From: Phycisphaera sp. TMED24
GTDB lineage: Bacteria > Planctomycetota > Phycisphaerae > Phycisphaerales > SM1A02
DNA length: 64,000 nucleotides
Direction: 5' to 3'
Assembly: GCA_002168105.2 (NCBI GenBank)
Contig: NHCD02000019.1
Coordinates: 56,597-120,596, forward strand
Position numbers and translations under genes: made by a program
Shown here: piece by piece, positions 19,375-29,162 of the stretch
How the letters are laid out: every line of letters begins with the position of its first letter
Position numbering within the stretch: position 1 is the first letter of the stretch
The notes under the pieces: generated by a model
Database searches by the model: none
Told to the model about the DNA's origin: nothing
What the model saw: the letters and a program-made list of their open reading frames with translations, nothing else

Positions 19375-20580
19375 GTGTTAGATGCCATACCGGACATTCT
19401 GGAAGATCTTCGAGCTGGCAAGATCATCATCTTGGTCGACGACGAGGACCGAGAAAATGAGGGTGACTTTGTCTGTGCGGCTGAAAATATGACGCCAGAG
19501 ATTGTGAACTTCCTCATGCGGGTTGGCGCGGGATATCTCTGCGTTGCCATGCGCCCCGAAGATTGCGACCGTCTGGACCTGACCGACCAAGCCAAACGAA
19601 ATACCAGTGTTTGGGGCACGCCATTCACGGTTTCGGTGGACGGTCACCCTCGACATGGTGTTGGGACCGGGGTGAGTTCTTCGGACCGATCCCAAACCAT
19701 CAAACTTTTGGCTGACCCGACCGCATCCTCGGAGGACTTTGTTCGGCCCGGTCATATCAACCCGTTGCGGGCCCGAGAAGGTGGGGTTCTGGTTCGCACC
19801 GGACAGACCGAAGGTTCGGTTGACTTGTGTCGATTGGCTGGGCTCCGCCCCGCCGCGGCCATCATCGAGATTGTGAATGAAGACGGCTCCATGGCCCGCA
19901 TGCCAGACTTGCGCAAGCTGGCGGACGCCCATGGCATTCGTATGTGCTCAGTGGAGCAGATCATTGAATACCGGCTGGGCCGAGAAACATTGGTTTCCAC
20001 AATTCCTGAGCTCACCGGAACGGTGGTCGACACTCCGGAAGGGCCTTTTGATTTGGTCGCCTTCCGAAGTGCGATTGACCCGTTGCCCCATTTGGCTCTC
20101 ACAATGGGCGGGATTGGTTTGCCCGATGCCAATGGTGACATTCCGCAAATCGACGATCCGGTCCTGGTTCGAATGCATCGCCGAGACGTGTTGGGAGATG
20201 TGTTTGGCGCGATCGGCCGTCCGGGACAGGATGCCGTCCGGTCGGCGCTGCGTGCGATTCGTGAAGAAGGGCGTGGTGCGTTGGTGTATCTCCGTCCCGA
20301 GTCCATGGGAGGGGGCATTGGCGACCTGTTGCATGGCATCCAGCGAGAGGCTGATGACGATCCGAATGCACCGGACCTCACCCGCACCGACGGGGTGGGT
20401 GCGCGAGCTCAACCGCCCGCCCAGAGAGACTTCGGCATCGGAGGACAGATCCTGCGCGCCATGGGGCTCACCCAACTTCGTTTGCTGGCCAGCAGTACCC
20501 CGGATCTACCGGGGCTTCAAGCCTTTGGCCTCACCATCACGGGCACGGTCCCGTTTGCGGACGACGAGACCGAAGACTGA
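19375..20580 (+). CDS. ribBA-like: RibBA-like: DHBP synthase domain fused to degenerate GTP cyclohydrolase II-like domain
   Basis: GTG start; VDDEDRENEGDFV, FVRPGHINPLRAREGGVLVRTGQTEGSVDLCRLAGLRPAAAIIEIVNEDGSMARMPDL; C-terminal PVLVRMHRRDVLGDVFGAIGRPGQDAVRSALRAIREEGRGALVYLRPE lacks the zinc cysteines. Confidence 0.85.
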   Translation: MLDAIPDILEDLRAGKIIILVDDEDRENEGDFVCAAENMTPEIVNFLMRVGAGYLCVAMRPEDCDRLDLTDQAKRNTSVWGTPFTVSVDGHPRHGVGTGVSSSDRSQTIKLLADPTASSEDFVRPGHINPLRAREGGVLVRTGQTEGSVDLCRLAGLRPAAAIIEIVNEDGSMARMPDLRKLADAHGIRMCSVEQIIEYRLGRETLVSTIPELTGTVVDTPEGPFDLVAFRSAIDPLPHLALTMGGIGLPDANGDIPQIDDPVLVRMHRRDVLGDVFGAIGRPGQDAVRSALRAIREEGRGALVYLRPESMGGGIGDLLHGIQREADDDPNAPDLTRTDGVGARAQPPAQRDFGIGGQILRAMGLTQLRLLASSTPDLPGLQAFGLTITGTVPFADDETED

Positions 20581-20581
20581 A

Positions 20582-21202
20582 TCAGGCGTCCGTACCGGGG
20601 ATGGGCATGCTGTCAAGCACGCGGTCCACGATGCCGTAGTCCAACATCTCGCCCGCGTCGAGCCAAGTGTTGCGTTCGCACGTTGCCGCAATCTCTTCGG
20701 TCGTTTTGCCAGAAGCTTCGGAGTAGATCCCGTACAACGCTTCTCGCATTCGAAGCATTTCACGAGCCTCGATCTCCAGATCGGTGGCTTGGCCTTCCAT
20801 GACGCCCATCAGCAATGGTTGGTGCATCAGGTTCCGAGAGTGTTGCAAGGTGAATCTCTTCCCCTTGGTTCCCGAGCATGCGATCAAGGAGCCCATGGAG
20901 GCCGCTTGGCCAATGATGTACGTGCACACGTCGTTGGGTAAAAACTTCATCGTGTCGATGATGCCCAGGCCGGCGGTGACTGAACCTCCGGGTGAGTTCA
21001 CATACAAGTGAATGTCGGCTTCAGAGTCTTCGTTGGCCAAGAACAAGAGTTGGGCCACGATGAGGTTGGCCATTTGATCGCCAACCCCTTCGCCTACAAA
21101 GACAATTCGGTCTTTCAGAAGGCGTGAGTAGATGTCGTAGGCGCGTTCGCCACGACCGGAAGACTCGACCACAATAGGAACCAGGGAGTTGTTGGCGCTC
21201 AC
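20582..21202 (-). CDS. clpP: ClpP-family protease subunit A (Asp->Asn at catalytic Asp position)
   Basis: 206 aa; [62 protein letters not shown]. Confidence 0.93.
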   Translation of the reverse strand: MSANNSLVPIVVESSGRGERAYDIYSRLLKDRIVFVGEGVGDQMANLIVAQLLFLANEDSEADIHLYVNSPGGSVTAGLGIIDTMKFLPNDVCTYIIGQAASMGSLIACSGTKGKRFTLQHSRNLMHQPLLMGVMEGQATDLEIEAREMLRMREALYGIYSEASGKTTEEIAATCERNTWLDAGEMLDYGIVDRVLDSMPIPGTDA

Positions 21203-21819
21203 TTCTTGTTCTCCGGGACTTGGAAGACTTCATCGATCAGGCCGTAGGCCTTTGCCTCATCAGCACTGAAGAACTTGTCGCGTTCTCCATCGGAAGAAAC
21301 CGTCTCAACATCTTGACCTGTGTGCTTGGCGAGGATCTCGTTCAGCACGCGTTTGGATTTCAAGATTTGTTCGGCTTGAATTTGGATATCGGTGGTTTGT
21401 CCGGTGACGCCGCCGTGAGGTTGGTGGATCATCACTTTGGCGTGAGGCAGGATGTAGCGTTTGCCTTCATCGCCAGCGGCCAACAGCACGGCCGCACCGG
21501 AGTACGCTCGCCCGATGCAATAGGTGGCCACTTCAGACGAAATGAACCGCATGGTGTCGTAGATCGCCAGCGTGTCGTCTACCGCGCCACCGAAGCAGTT
21601 GATGTAGAAGTTGATGGGTTGGCCCTTTTTCTGGTCTTCCAGATAGAGCATTTGCATCATCACTCGCGTGGCCGACGCGTAATTGATCTCACCGGTGAGG
21701 AAGACCACTCGGTTCTCGAGCAGGATCTCATCAATGGTCATTTCGCGGGTACGGCGGTAGTCCACGGAAGCTTGGGGCTCCACGAGGGCAACTGGGGGCA
21801 TCTTGGGTTCGAATTCCAT
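21199..21819 (-). CDS. clpP: ClpP-family protease subunit B (divergent active-site surroundings)
   Basis: MEFEPKMPP start with GAAGGA upstream; [67 protein letters not shown]. Confidence 0.93.
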   Translation of the reverse strand: MEFEPKMPPVALVEPQASVDYRRTREMTIDEILLENRVVFLTGEINYASATRVMMQMLYLEDQKKGQPINFYINCFGGAVDDTLAIYDTMRFISSEVATYCIGRAYSGAAVLLAAGDEGKRYILPHAKVMIHQPHGGVTGQTTDIQIQAEQILKSKRVLNEILAKHTGQDVETVSSDGERDKFFSADEAKAYGLIDEVFQVPENKK

Positions 21820-21873
21820 GGTGGTTCCTTCGATCCCCATATCGGTCCATCTTGGACCCGCCTGAAGCCGAAA

Positions 21874-22668
21874 CTAGACCGCAACTGGCGCTTTGATGTG
21901 GGGGTGCGGATCGTAGCCCTCAAGTTCAAAATCATCCTCCGTGAAGTCCTCAAGGCGGGTGATTTCGGGGTTGAGGTGCATGGTGGGCAGCGGGCGGGGC
22001 GATCGGGAGAGTTGCTCTTGGGCCTGTTCAAGGTGGTTTTCGTACAAGTGGGCATCGCCGAAGGTGTGCACAAAATCTCCTGCTTTGAGCCCAGTGACTT
22101 GGGCCAGCATCATGGTCAGGAGGGCATAAGACGCAATATTGAAGGGTACGCCCAAGAACAGATCGGCCGACCGTTGGTACAGCTGGCACGACAGCCGGTC
22201 GTCTTGCACATGGAATTGAAACAAAGCGTGGCATGGTGGAAGGGCCATGTCCGCAACCTGACCGGGATTCCAAGCACAAACCATATGACGCCTGGAGTGT
22301 GGAGACTTCCTTAGATTCGCCACCAATTGGGCAATTTGGTCGACCGTTCCGCCGTTTGGGTTGGGGAAAGCCCGCCACTGCTGCCCATACACCGGGCCAA
22401 GGTTGCCATCTTCATCGGCCCATTCATTCCAAATGCGGACCCCGCGTTCCTGCAGCCATTTCACATTGGTGTCGCCTCTGAGGAACCAGAGCAGCTCCAC
22501 AATCACCGACTTCAGGTGGATCTTTTTGGTGGTCACCAGCGGGAACCCCTCGGACAGATCAAATCGAATCTGACGTCCGAAGACCCCACGGGTGCCAACA
22601 CCAGTGCGGTCCTCGCGGATGGCCCCATGATCCAGGACCTCTTGCAGCAAATTCAGATAAGCGTCCAT
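21874..22668 (-). CDS. thyA: Thymidylate synthase
   Basis: 264 aa; [31 protein letters not shown] active-site Cys, [35 protein letters not shown]. Confidence 0.97.
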   Translation of the reverse strand: MDAYLNLLQEVLDHGAIREDRTGVGTRGVFGRQIRFDLSEGFPLVTTKKIHLKSVIVELLWFLRGDTNVKWLQERGVRIWNEWADEDGNLGPVYGQQWRAFPNPNGGTVDQIAQLVANLRKSPHSRRHMVCAWNPGQVADMALPPCHALFQFHVQDDRLSCQLYQRSADLFLGVPFNIASYALLTMMLAQVTGLKAGDFVHTFGDAHLYENHLEQAQEQLSRSPRPLPTMHLNPEITRLEDFTEDDFELEGYDPHPHIKAPVAV

Positions 22669-22688
22669 CGAACGAGGAGTGTCTTCGC

Positions 22689-23825
22689 TCAGCGCCGTGT
22701 CGTCAAACTCCTCGCATCGCCAAGCACCACCTCCACAAGAAGCGTTTCTTGGGTGCTGGGCCGAAAAATTTCGACGGTGATCGATTCGCCCGGCTTGGCT
22801 GATCCCAGCCGGCCTCTGACCTCATCCCCATTTTGGGTGACCCGTCCATCGAGTGAGAGGATCAAATCGCCAGCGCGAATCCCAGCCTGAGCGGCTGGTC
22901 CATTGGGTATGACCCGTTCCAGAGGGGCGGCGGGCCGGTCCAAGCCAACTTGCTCCAAGAACGCCGCCTGATCGGCCCGAACTCGGAAGGGAAACTGGAC
23001 GCCCAACATCGCGTGGGCGGTCCGTCCGTAGGCGATGAGATCCGGCACCACCCGTTCAATCAACTCGATGGGAATGGCCAGACCCACGCCCGGCCCGGTG
23101 TCTTGGTCCGCCACCGCGGTGCTCATACCGACCACTCGGCCCAAGGTGTCGGTGACGGGTCCACCGGAGTTGCCGGGGTTGATTGGGGCATCGATCTGCA
23201 GGAAGTCTTCAAACATTGGGGTGGTACCGCTTCGAATTCCCGCCGTACGCCCCAAGCCACTCACAATGCCACTGGAGACGCTGAACTTCAATTCCAGCGG
23301 TGAGCCGAACGCAAAAATCGTTGTTCCGGCTGGGGGCGCTTCAGCAGCCCGTTCTGCTGGAAGCAGTCGACTGCCGTCCAAAGACAAGACGGCAATATCG
23401 GTGGCCGGATCAACGCCCTGGATCGCGGCTCTTCGAATGTCACCGGTCTCCAGTTGAACTTCAATAGATTTGGCCCCACGAATGACATGTTCGTTGGTGA
23501 TGATGTGCCCGTCTTCGTCCCAGACCCAGCCGGATCCATTGGAGACTTCTTCTCGTCGTCCTGTACGCCCTCGCCCATCAACAAACGGCGCTTCGACGAT
23601 CGCGGTGATGTGCACCACCGAGGGAGACACTTGTTGGGTGAGGAGCACGCCGGCATCACTGGCCATTTTGAGCGGCGTGTCTGCGGGCCCATCGCGAAGC
23701 GCTTCTACCTTGGCTTTGGTCCGTGCGTATTCCACTTTGGCGGCAAAATCCGGCCCGAGCCACAGCACCAATCCAGTGATCCCAAGCGTGAGGTACGCCG
23801 GTCGGACGCGGAGGGTGCCACCCAT
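22689..23825 (-). CDS. HtrA/DegP-like trypsin-fold serine protease with PDZ domain
   Basis: [70 protein letters not shown]. Confidence 0.93.
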   Translation of the reverse strand: MGGTLRVRPAYLTLGITGLVLWLGPDFAAKVEYARTKAKVEALRDGPADTPLKMASDAGVLLTQQVSPSVVHITAIVEAPFVDGRGRTGRREEVSNGSGWVWDEDGHIITNEHVIRGAKSIEVQLETGDIRRAAIQGVDPATDIAVLSLDGSRLLPAERAAEAPPAGTTIFAFGSPLELKFSVSSGIVSGLGRTAGIRSGTTPMFEDFLQIDAPINPGNSGGPVTDTLGRVVGMSTAVADQDTGPGVGLAIPIELIERVVPDLIAYGRTAHAMLGVQFPFRVRADQAAFLEQVGLDRPAAPLERVIPNGPAAQAGIRAGDLILSLDGRVTQNGDEVRGRLGSAKPGESITVEIFRPSTQETLLVEVVLGDARSLTTRR

Positions 23826-23827
23826 CG

Positions 23828-24649
23828 TCAGCGTCCACCGTCGCTGGTTTGGTAATTCCCGCCCGCTTGTCGATCGGCCACAGTTTGGATCCATGTTTGC
23901 GCCATGGTCGCCAGTGGCGAAATCCCATCAACCATGGGGGGGGCAAAGCTGGGCTGCTTCGGGGTGAGTCCAAGCAGGTCGGCGGTGACCACAATTTGTC
24001 CGTCGCAGTCGGGGCCGGCGCCGCAACCGATCAACGGCAACGTTGTGTTCTCGCGAATGGCCCGGGCGGCTTCTGGGGTGGCGGCTTCGAGAAGCAGCAT
24101 CACGGCCCCGGCGTCTTCCATATTTTTTGCGGACGCTGCGAGTTGTTGCCGATCGTTCGCGGTCTTTCCCGCCACGCGGTAGCCGCCGGCGCGCTTCACA
24201 TGTTGTGGGCGACACCCCAGGTGCGGCACCGTGGCGATCCCGGCATCGGCCATGGTTTTGATCCAACCGGTTCGGCTGTCATCCATTTCAATTTTGACCG
24301 CATCAGCGCCACCTTCGGTGACAAATCGAGCCGCTGCGCGCAACGCGTCTTCTTCGGTCAGCGCGGCCAAGAATGGAAGATCCGCCATCACGAAAACTCC
24401 CGGAGCGCCACGACGCACCGCGGCGGTCAAGGCCACCATGATGTCCAGTGGCACGTGAGTCGTATCGGGGTAGCCCAAGGCAACCTGGGCCAATGAGTCG
24501 CCCACCAACAACAACGGGATACCTGCGGCAGCGAGGTGACCTGCCGTCAACGCGTCAAATGCCGTCAGGCAGGCAAATGGCGCTTCGTCAGGTTGCCGTC
24601 TCCGGAAGCTGCGAAGGCTGGGGCGTGGAGCTTGTTCGGCCGTACTCAT
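23828..24649 (-). CDS. panB: 3-methyl-2-oxobutanoate hydroxymethyltransferase
   Basis: 273 aa; LLLVGDSLAQVALGY, VMADLPFLAAL, VKIEMDD, IGCGAGPDCDGQIVV. Confidence 0.93.
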   Translation of the reverse strand: MSTAEQAPRPSLRSFRRRQPDEAPFACLTAFDALTAGHLAAAGIPLLLVGDSLAQVALGYPDTTHVPLDIMVALTAAVRRGAPGVFVMADLPFLAALTEEDALRAAARFVTEGGADAVKIEMDDSRTGWIKTMADAGIATVPHLGCRPQHVKRAGGYRVAGKTANDRQQLAASAKNMEDAGAVMLLLEAATPEAARAIRENTTLPLIGCGAGPDCDGQIVVTADLLGLTPKQPSFAPPMVDGISPLATMAQTWIQTVADRQAGGNYQTSDGGR

Positions 24650-24672
24650 ACGTTCATGGTACGAAGGAACGC

Positions 24673-27120
24673 TTAGCCTTCCGACACCAAGACTCCAACT
24701 TCTGAAAGTTGCATCGGAGTCAACAGGTCCCGAAGACCACGGAGGGCCCGCTGGTTGGCCTCGGTTCGGCGGAACCGAATGGTGTCCAATTCTCGCTGTT
24801 GTTCCATGCGTCGAACCCAGCCGGACCGGCCTTCTGCAGGCCCTTCCGATTCATGGCGGTCCATGGCATCTGACATTTCCAGCGAGGTTGGACTCCAGAC
24901 ATTTCGCCACGTCTCCAAAAGATCAGCAACTTGCTCCCGAACCCCGGGGGAAAGGTCTTTCAGTGAGGAGGCTCGGAGCAGAGCAGACTCTGGTGAGTCC
25001 TTGTCAATCCAGACCTCGGGGCGAGTGAGTTTGGCCAAATCACGCCGCAAGCTTTCGGCCGCCTCCGGCGCCATGGATTTGGTGACGGAACGAATGATGT
25101 CTTCGTTTTGTTCTCGAACAGTCTCGTCGTATTCCCGCAGGTCACTGACTTTGGTGCGAGAGACTTCGTTCAGAGCTGACCCAATGGACTCCCACACTCT
25201 GCGGTCTGCAGGGTCGCCCACTTCCGTCAAGACGTTGGCAATGGCCCTTTGCCCAGCATCCACCGCTTCGAGTTTGGATTCCCAGCGCCTTTGGAAAGTG
25301 TTGGTGAGTTCTTCACCAAAAGTAGCTTCCGCCACAGCTGCTGATTCCGGTTGCCGCACCACAAGCATGGCGATGGCATCGGAAGGATTCGCTTTGGGAA
25401 GATCCAGACCAGACAAAATGCGGTCTGTGCCAGACGCCGTCAGACCGCGGGCGGCCAAGCGTTGTCGGTTTCGGATCCCGCGAAGGACGGCAAAGCGTGT
25501 TCGTTCCTCGTCGGTTTCTACCACGACCGCGTTCAGAAGGTCAAACAAGTCATTGTCGAGGCGGCTTTGAACTTCAGCCAAAGTACGGCGGCCATCCGAG
25601 AGTTCGCCAATTTCTGATGCGCTTGGCCCTTCAAGACCGCGTTCCCGATCCCAGTTCCACTGGGTAGCTCGGGTCTCTACGATTTGCTTGAGCTCCTCAG
25701 TGACCTCTGCGTTCCAGTCCAACTGATAGGACTCATGAAAGGTGCGGACGGTGTTGAACGTGTCCTCATCTGCCACGGGACGCACAAATCTGATGCCGTC
25801 CACCAATGCGGTGAGGCCCATTGGTCCAGCCAAGAAACCATCTGGGCCTTCGGCGGGAATGGCCATGTCAAACAACAGGGTCATCGGGGTTGGCCCAGCC
25901 TTGACCCTGAGGGTTGCTTTGGGTTCTGGGGCTTGCATGCGTGGGCCGCCACGTCGGCGTCCGTCTGCTTTTTGATTTCGGCCGTTGATTTTTTCGTACC
26001 GGGCTTCACCAATCAGCATGGTCAATTCTTCGATGGCACGCTCAGCAATCTCCTCTTGCTTTTCTTCAAGAGTGTCAGGTATGCCGCCACCACCGCGGCC
26101 GCGACCAAAGCTCATCAGCGAAGCTTCAGCACGGGTTGCATCCACTGCGTCAAGCATGGGCCTCGCCGCAGAGCGAAGTTGCTCGCGCCAATCTGCCCAG
26201 GTTGCTTCGACCAAACTTCGGGTTTCGGCGTCAAGATCCGAGAGCTGCAATGCGGACAAGAATCGGCGCCGGACTCGATTTTCTTCTCGAGCCACCTCTT
26301 GGTAACACGCATCAAGCCAACCAGCGCGGAGCTCATCGCCGGCGTCTTGGCCGAGAGCTGATTCAAGTTGAGGCAAGGCTTCACGGTGCAAGCCTGAAAT
26401 GGAAGTGGCCTGTCGAACCACTGGCAGTGAAGCGTCTGCCATGACGGTTTGCATTTCTTGGAACATTGCTCGCCGATCGTCGGTGGACTCCCGAAGATCG
26501 GCCATGGTGTCGGCAAATGTGTTGAATGCTGTCTTTGCCGCCCGCTCGAGCCGTTCAAATCGGTCGGCCAATTCGGTTTCGTATTCGTTGAGGATTGGTC
26601 CGACGGTTGGATCAGAAAGGCGGGAGACTGGAACCAATGCTGAGAGGTCGGCCAAGCCTGCGGGGTTGGCAAATCGAAGCAACGCCAGTGGGCCACCAGC
26701 GCGACGCACTCGGTCGCGCCGGGCGGCGACTCGGTCGAGGGTGGGCACTTGATTGGCCGAGAGCAGTGGACGAATTTGCTCGATGAAGTTCTCATCGACG
26801 TCTTCAATTTCATCCCGGAGCTGGTCGATGTCACGGAACATGGCGTTGACATCACCGCCGCCGAAAATCGCGCCGAAGATGCCACCACGTCCTGCCACAT
26901 CTTCGATCTCGTCCCCGCGAACGTCCTCGAATTCTTCCAAGTACACGGCGTGCAGTTGGTCAACCGCTTGGCGTTGAGGTTGGCTGAGATCCATTTCAGA
27001 GAACCACCGCTCCAGCATCGCGCCAGTGATGGGGTCGGAGGCGGTGCCAAAGGTGGCTTGCCCGTGGGCCCCGGAGAGCGCAAACAGGGTGAAAAGAACG
27101 GCGGTGATCTGGCGTCGCAT
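24673..27120 (-). CDS. Large secreted helical protein of unknown function
   Basis: MRRQITAVLFTLFALSGAHG signal peptide then ~800 aa of helical charged sequence; C-terminal LTPMQLSEVGVLVSEG. Confidence 0.75.
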   Translation of the reverse strand: MRRQITAVLFTLFALSGAHGQATFGTASDPITGAMLERWFSEMDLSQPQRQAVDQLHAVYLEEFEDVRGDEIEDVAGRGGIFGAIFGGGDVNAMFRDIDQLRDEIEDVDENFIEQIRPLLSANQVPTLDRVAARRDRVRRAGGPLALLRFANPAGLADLSALVPVSRLSDPTVGPILNEYETELADRFERLERAAKTAFNTFADTMADLRESTDDRRAMFQEMQTVMADASLPVVRQATSISGLHREALPQLESALGQDAGDELRAGWLDACYQEVAREENRVRRRFLSALQLSDLDAETRSLVEATWADWREQLRSAARPMLDAVDATRAEASLMSFGRGRGGGGIPDTLEEKQEEIAERAIEELTMLIGEARYEKINGRNQKADGRRRGGPRMQAPEPKATLRVKAGPTPMTLLFDMAIPAEGPDGFLAGPMGLTALVDGIRFVRPVADEDTFNTVRTFHESYQLDWNAEVTEELKQIVETRATQWNWDRERGLEGPSASEIGELSDGRRTLAEVQSRLDNDLFDLLNAVVVETDEERTRFAVLRGIRNRQRLAARGLTASGTDRILSGLDLPKANPSDAIAMLVVRQPESAAVAEATFGEELTNTFQRRWESKLEAVDAGQRAIANVLTEVGDPADRRVWESIGSALNEVSRTKVSDLREYDETVREQNEDIIRSVTKSMAPEAAESLRRDLAKLTRPEVWIDKDSPESALLRASSLKDLSPGVREQVADLLETWRNVWSPTSLEMSDAMDRHESEGPAEGRSGWVRRMEQQRELDTIRFRRTEANQRALRGLRDLLTPMQLSEVGVLVSEG

Positions 27121-27198
27121 GGACGATTCCTCCTCGAAGACAGACAATCCTACGAGCCAAAAGAGGGGGAGATCGTTCAATCGGCTAATATTTGACTT

Positions 27199-27336
27199 AT
27201 GTCTCGTTGTCCTGTCCAACCGTCACTGTTCCGCCGCCTCATGGCCGCTGGTTTCGTGTTTTTCTTGGTCAAAGGGCTGGTTTGGCTTGGTATCGGTGCG
27301 GCTGCGTATTTCGGGTTTGCCGCTTCGGGCGGTTGA
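27199..27336 (+). CDS. Small single-TM protein (45 aa)
   Basis: MSRCPVQPSLFRRLMAAGFVFFLVKGLVWLGIGAAAYFGFAASGG* read from ATG 27199 to TGA 27336; below the ORF-track size cut-off. Confidence 0.5.
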   Translation: MSRCPVQPSLFRRLMAAGFVFFLVKGLVWLGIGAAAYFGFAASGG

Positions 27337-27377
27337 TCGCCTGAGTTCGATCGTCACCGCTTCCCCCTTCGTGACCT

Positions 27378-28469
27378 CTACCCGCCCAGCCAACGGTTGT
27401 TGATGGCTCTGGCGCGGGCGGCGGTGAGTGTGCCATGGACGAACACCCTTCCATCTGAGAAGACGGTCAGCCCGATCGGCTTTCCCTCTTCATCAAATTC
27501 TTCTTCGAGTGTGCCGCGGAGGAGAAACGTCTGGCGTTCAAACAACCCGTGCGCCGAGAGCCGTTGGTGCAACGCGTCCAAATCGGTTGGCTTGGGTTCA
27601 GGCGGAAGCAACTGGATCAACTCTCGCCCGCAAATGGTGGTTGCTTGGTTGCCGTTGGCGTTCTCGAGTGCTTCAAATTGACCCTGGATGCAGGTGGAAC
27701 AGTCTTCACGTCTGGACCCACTGATGTCGAGTTGATGCATCCGCATCGCACGGGCATCAAAGCGGGTGAGGACATGGGGAAGGGGATGTTCGCCCCTTGC
27801 GAGATATTGAATCAACGCTGCGGCCTGGAGACCGGCCACCACGGCGATGACTGGAGCCAGTACTCCAGCGGTGTCACAGGTTGGTGTGTGATGGGCTGGT
27901 GGCGCCTCGGGCACCAGGCAGCGAAGGCATGGCCCGGATTCTTGTTCCGAGATTTCTCGTGTGATCAGATGCTTGCGGTGATGGGGCGAAGGCCTTAGGA
28001 ATGCGGCGGTTCCTTCGTACCCAACCGCACCGCCGTAGGCGTAAGGCAGCCCATACTTCACTGACAAGTCATTCAGCAGAAATCGCGTGGCAAAGTTGTC
28101 AAGCCCATCCGCAATGCCATCGCAGCCGTCAACCATGTCGTTGGCCACCGTGGGACGAAGGTCATCCACCACGGCCTCCAATTGCACTTCGTGATTGATC
28201 GCTTGGAGTCGATTTGCAGCGGCGGCGGCTTTGGGCGATCCCAGATCATCTTCGGCAAACAAGCATTGCCGTTGGAGGTTGGTTGGTTCCACGAGATCTC
28301 GATCGATCAGTCGAAGATGACCGATGCCGGCACGGACCAAATGATCGGCCACTGCACAGCCCAATGCGCCCACCCCAGCCACCAGCACCGAAGCGGACCG
28401 GAGTCGTTCTTGGCCTTCATTCCCAATGCCCTCGAGCAGTGTTTGGCGGTGGTACCGATGCACGGTCAT
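27378..28469 (-). CDS. ThiF/MoeB/HesA-family adenylyltransferase (E1-like)
   Basis: YHRQTLLEGIGNEGQERLRSASVLVAGVGALGCAVADHLVRAGIGHLRLIDRD, CLRCLVPEAPP, PTCDTAGVLAPV. Confidence 0.93.
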   Translation of the reverse strand: MTVHRYHRQTLLEGIGNEGQERLRSASVLVAGVGALGCAVADHLVRAGIGHLRLIDRDLVEPTNLQRQCLFAEDDLGSPKAAAAANRLQAINHEVQLEAVVDDLRPTVANDMVDGCDGIADGLDNFATRFLLNDLSVKYGLPYAYGGAVGYEGTAAFLRPSPHHRKHLITREISEQESGPCLRCLVPEAPPAHHTPTCDTAGVLAPVIAVVAGLQAAALIQYLARGEHPLPHVLTRFDARAMRMHQLDISGSRREDCSTCIQGQFEALENANGNQATTICGRELIQLLPPEPKPTDLDALHQRLSAHGLFERQTFLLRGTLEEEFDEEGKPIGLTVFSDGRVFVHGTLTAARARAINNRWLGG

Positions 28470-28495
28470 GGGCAGGAGCCTAAGCGATGGGGGGT

Positions 28496-28529
28496 GAAAC
28501 AAAGCCCGGGACGCCAAAGGCGTCCCGGG
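28496..28529 (-). terminator. Intrinsic terminator after rpsG
   Basis: Perfect 11-bp hairpin CCCGGGACGCC-AAA-GGCGTCCCGGG (28505-28529) followed on minus strand by CTTTGTTT. Confidence 0.75.
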
Positions 28530-28568
28530 AGGAGTTCAAGATGTCGTTCGCTTGGAGCACTTTCCCGT

Positions 28569-29063
28569 TTAGCGGGCAAAGTGGGCGAACGCTCGGTTGG
28601 CTTCGGCCATTCGGTGGGTCTGCTCACGCACGCTGACGGCCTTGCCTTCATTGCGGGCGGCATCCCAGAACTCTTTGGCGAGCCGTTGGGCCATGGGACG
28701 ACCCTTCTCGGAGCGGGCTGCTTGAATGAGCCAGCGGAAGGCCAAGGCTTGACGTCGGCGTTGGGTCACCGGGACGGGAACCTGGTAGTTCGCACCGCCG
28801 ACCCGCTTCGAACGGACTTCGACGTTGGGCTTGACATTTTCAAGGGCTTGGTGGAAGACACCGATGGCATCCGCAGGGAGGCCTTCTGGGCGTTCTTTTT
28901 GCAAGCGACCATCGATCATGTCGAAGGCGCCGTAGAGGCAGCCTTCGGCCGCGGTCTTGCGACCACCGAGCATGATGCAGTTCACGAATTTCGAAATGAC
29001 CTTGTCGCCGTAGCGTGGGTCGGGACGAAGTTGATCTTCACTTTTGGTAATACGTCCAGCCAT
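28569..29063 (-). CDS. rpsG: 30S ribosomal protein S7
   Basis: AGRITKSEDQLRPDPRYGDKVISKFVNCIMLGGRKTAAE, RVGGANYQVPVPVTQRRRQALAFRWLIQAAR. Confidence 0.97.
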   Translation of the reverse strand: MAGRITKSEDQLRPDPRYGDKVISKFVNCIMLGGRKTAAEGCLYGAFDMIDGRLQKERPEGLPADAIGVFHQALENVKPNVEVRSKRVGGANYQVPVPVTQRRRQALAFRWLIQAARSEKGRPMAQRLAKEFWDAARNEGKAVSVREQTHRMAEANRAFAHFAR

Positions 29064-29162
29064 TGGAGTCCTCCGGGCCTGCTTTTAAAGTCGTTCACCG
29101 CCGCATGTGGCGATTACTGGCCCCAGTTTGTGTTTGAAGGGAAAGAAATAAAGATGGGTTGA

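Noticed and set aside
21220-22314. 364-aa plus-strand ORF
   Set aside because: Antisense to clpP and thyA; no domain resemblance.
28182-29162. 326-aa plus-strand ORF
   Set aside because: Antisense to thiF-like and rpsG genes.
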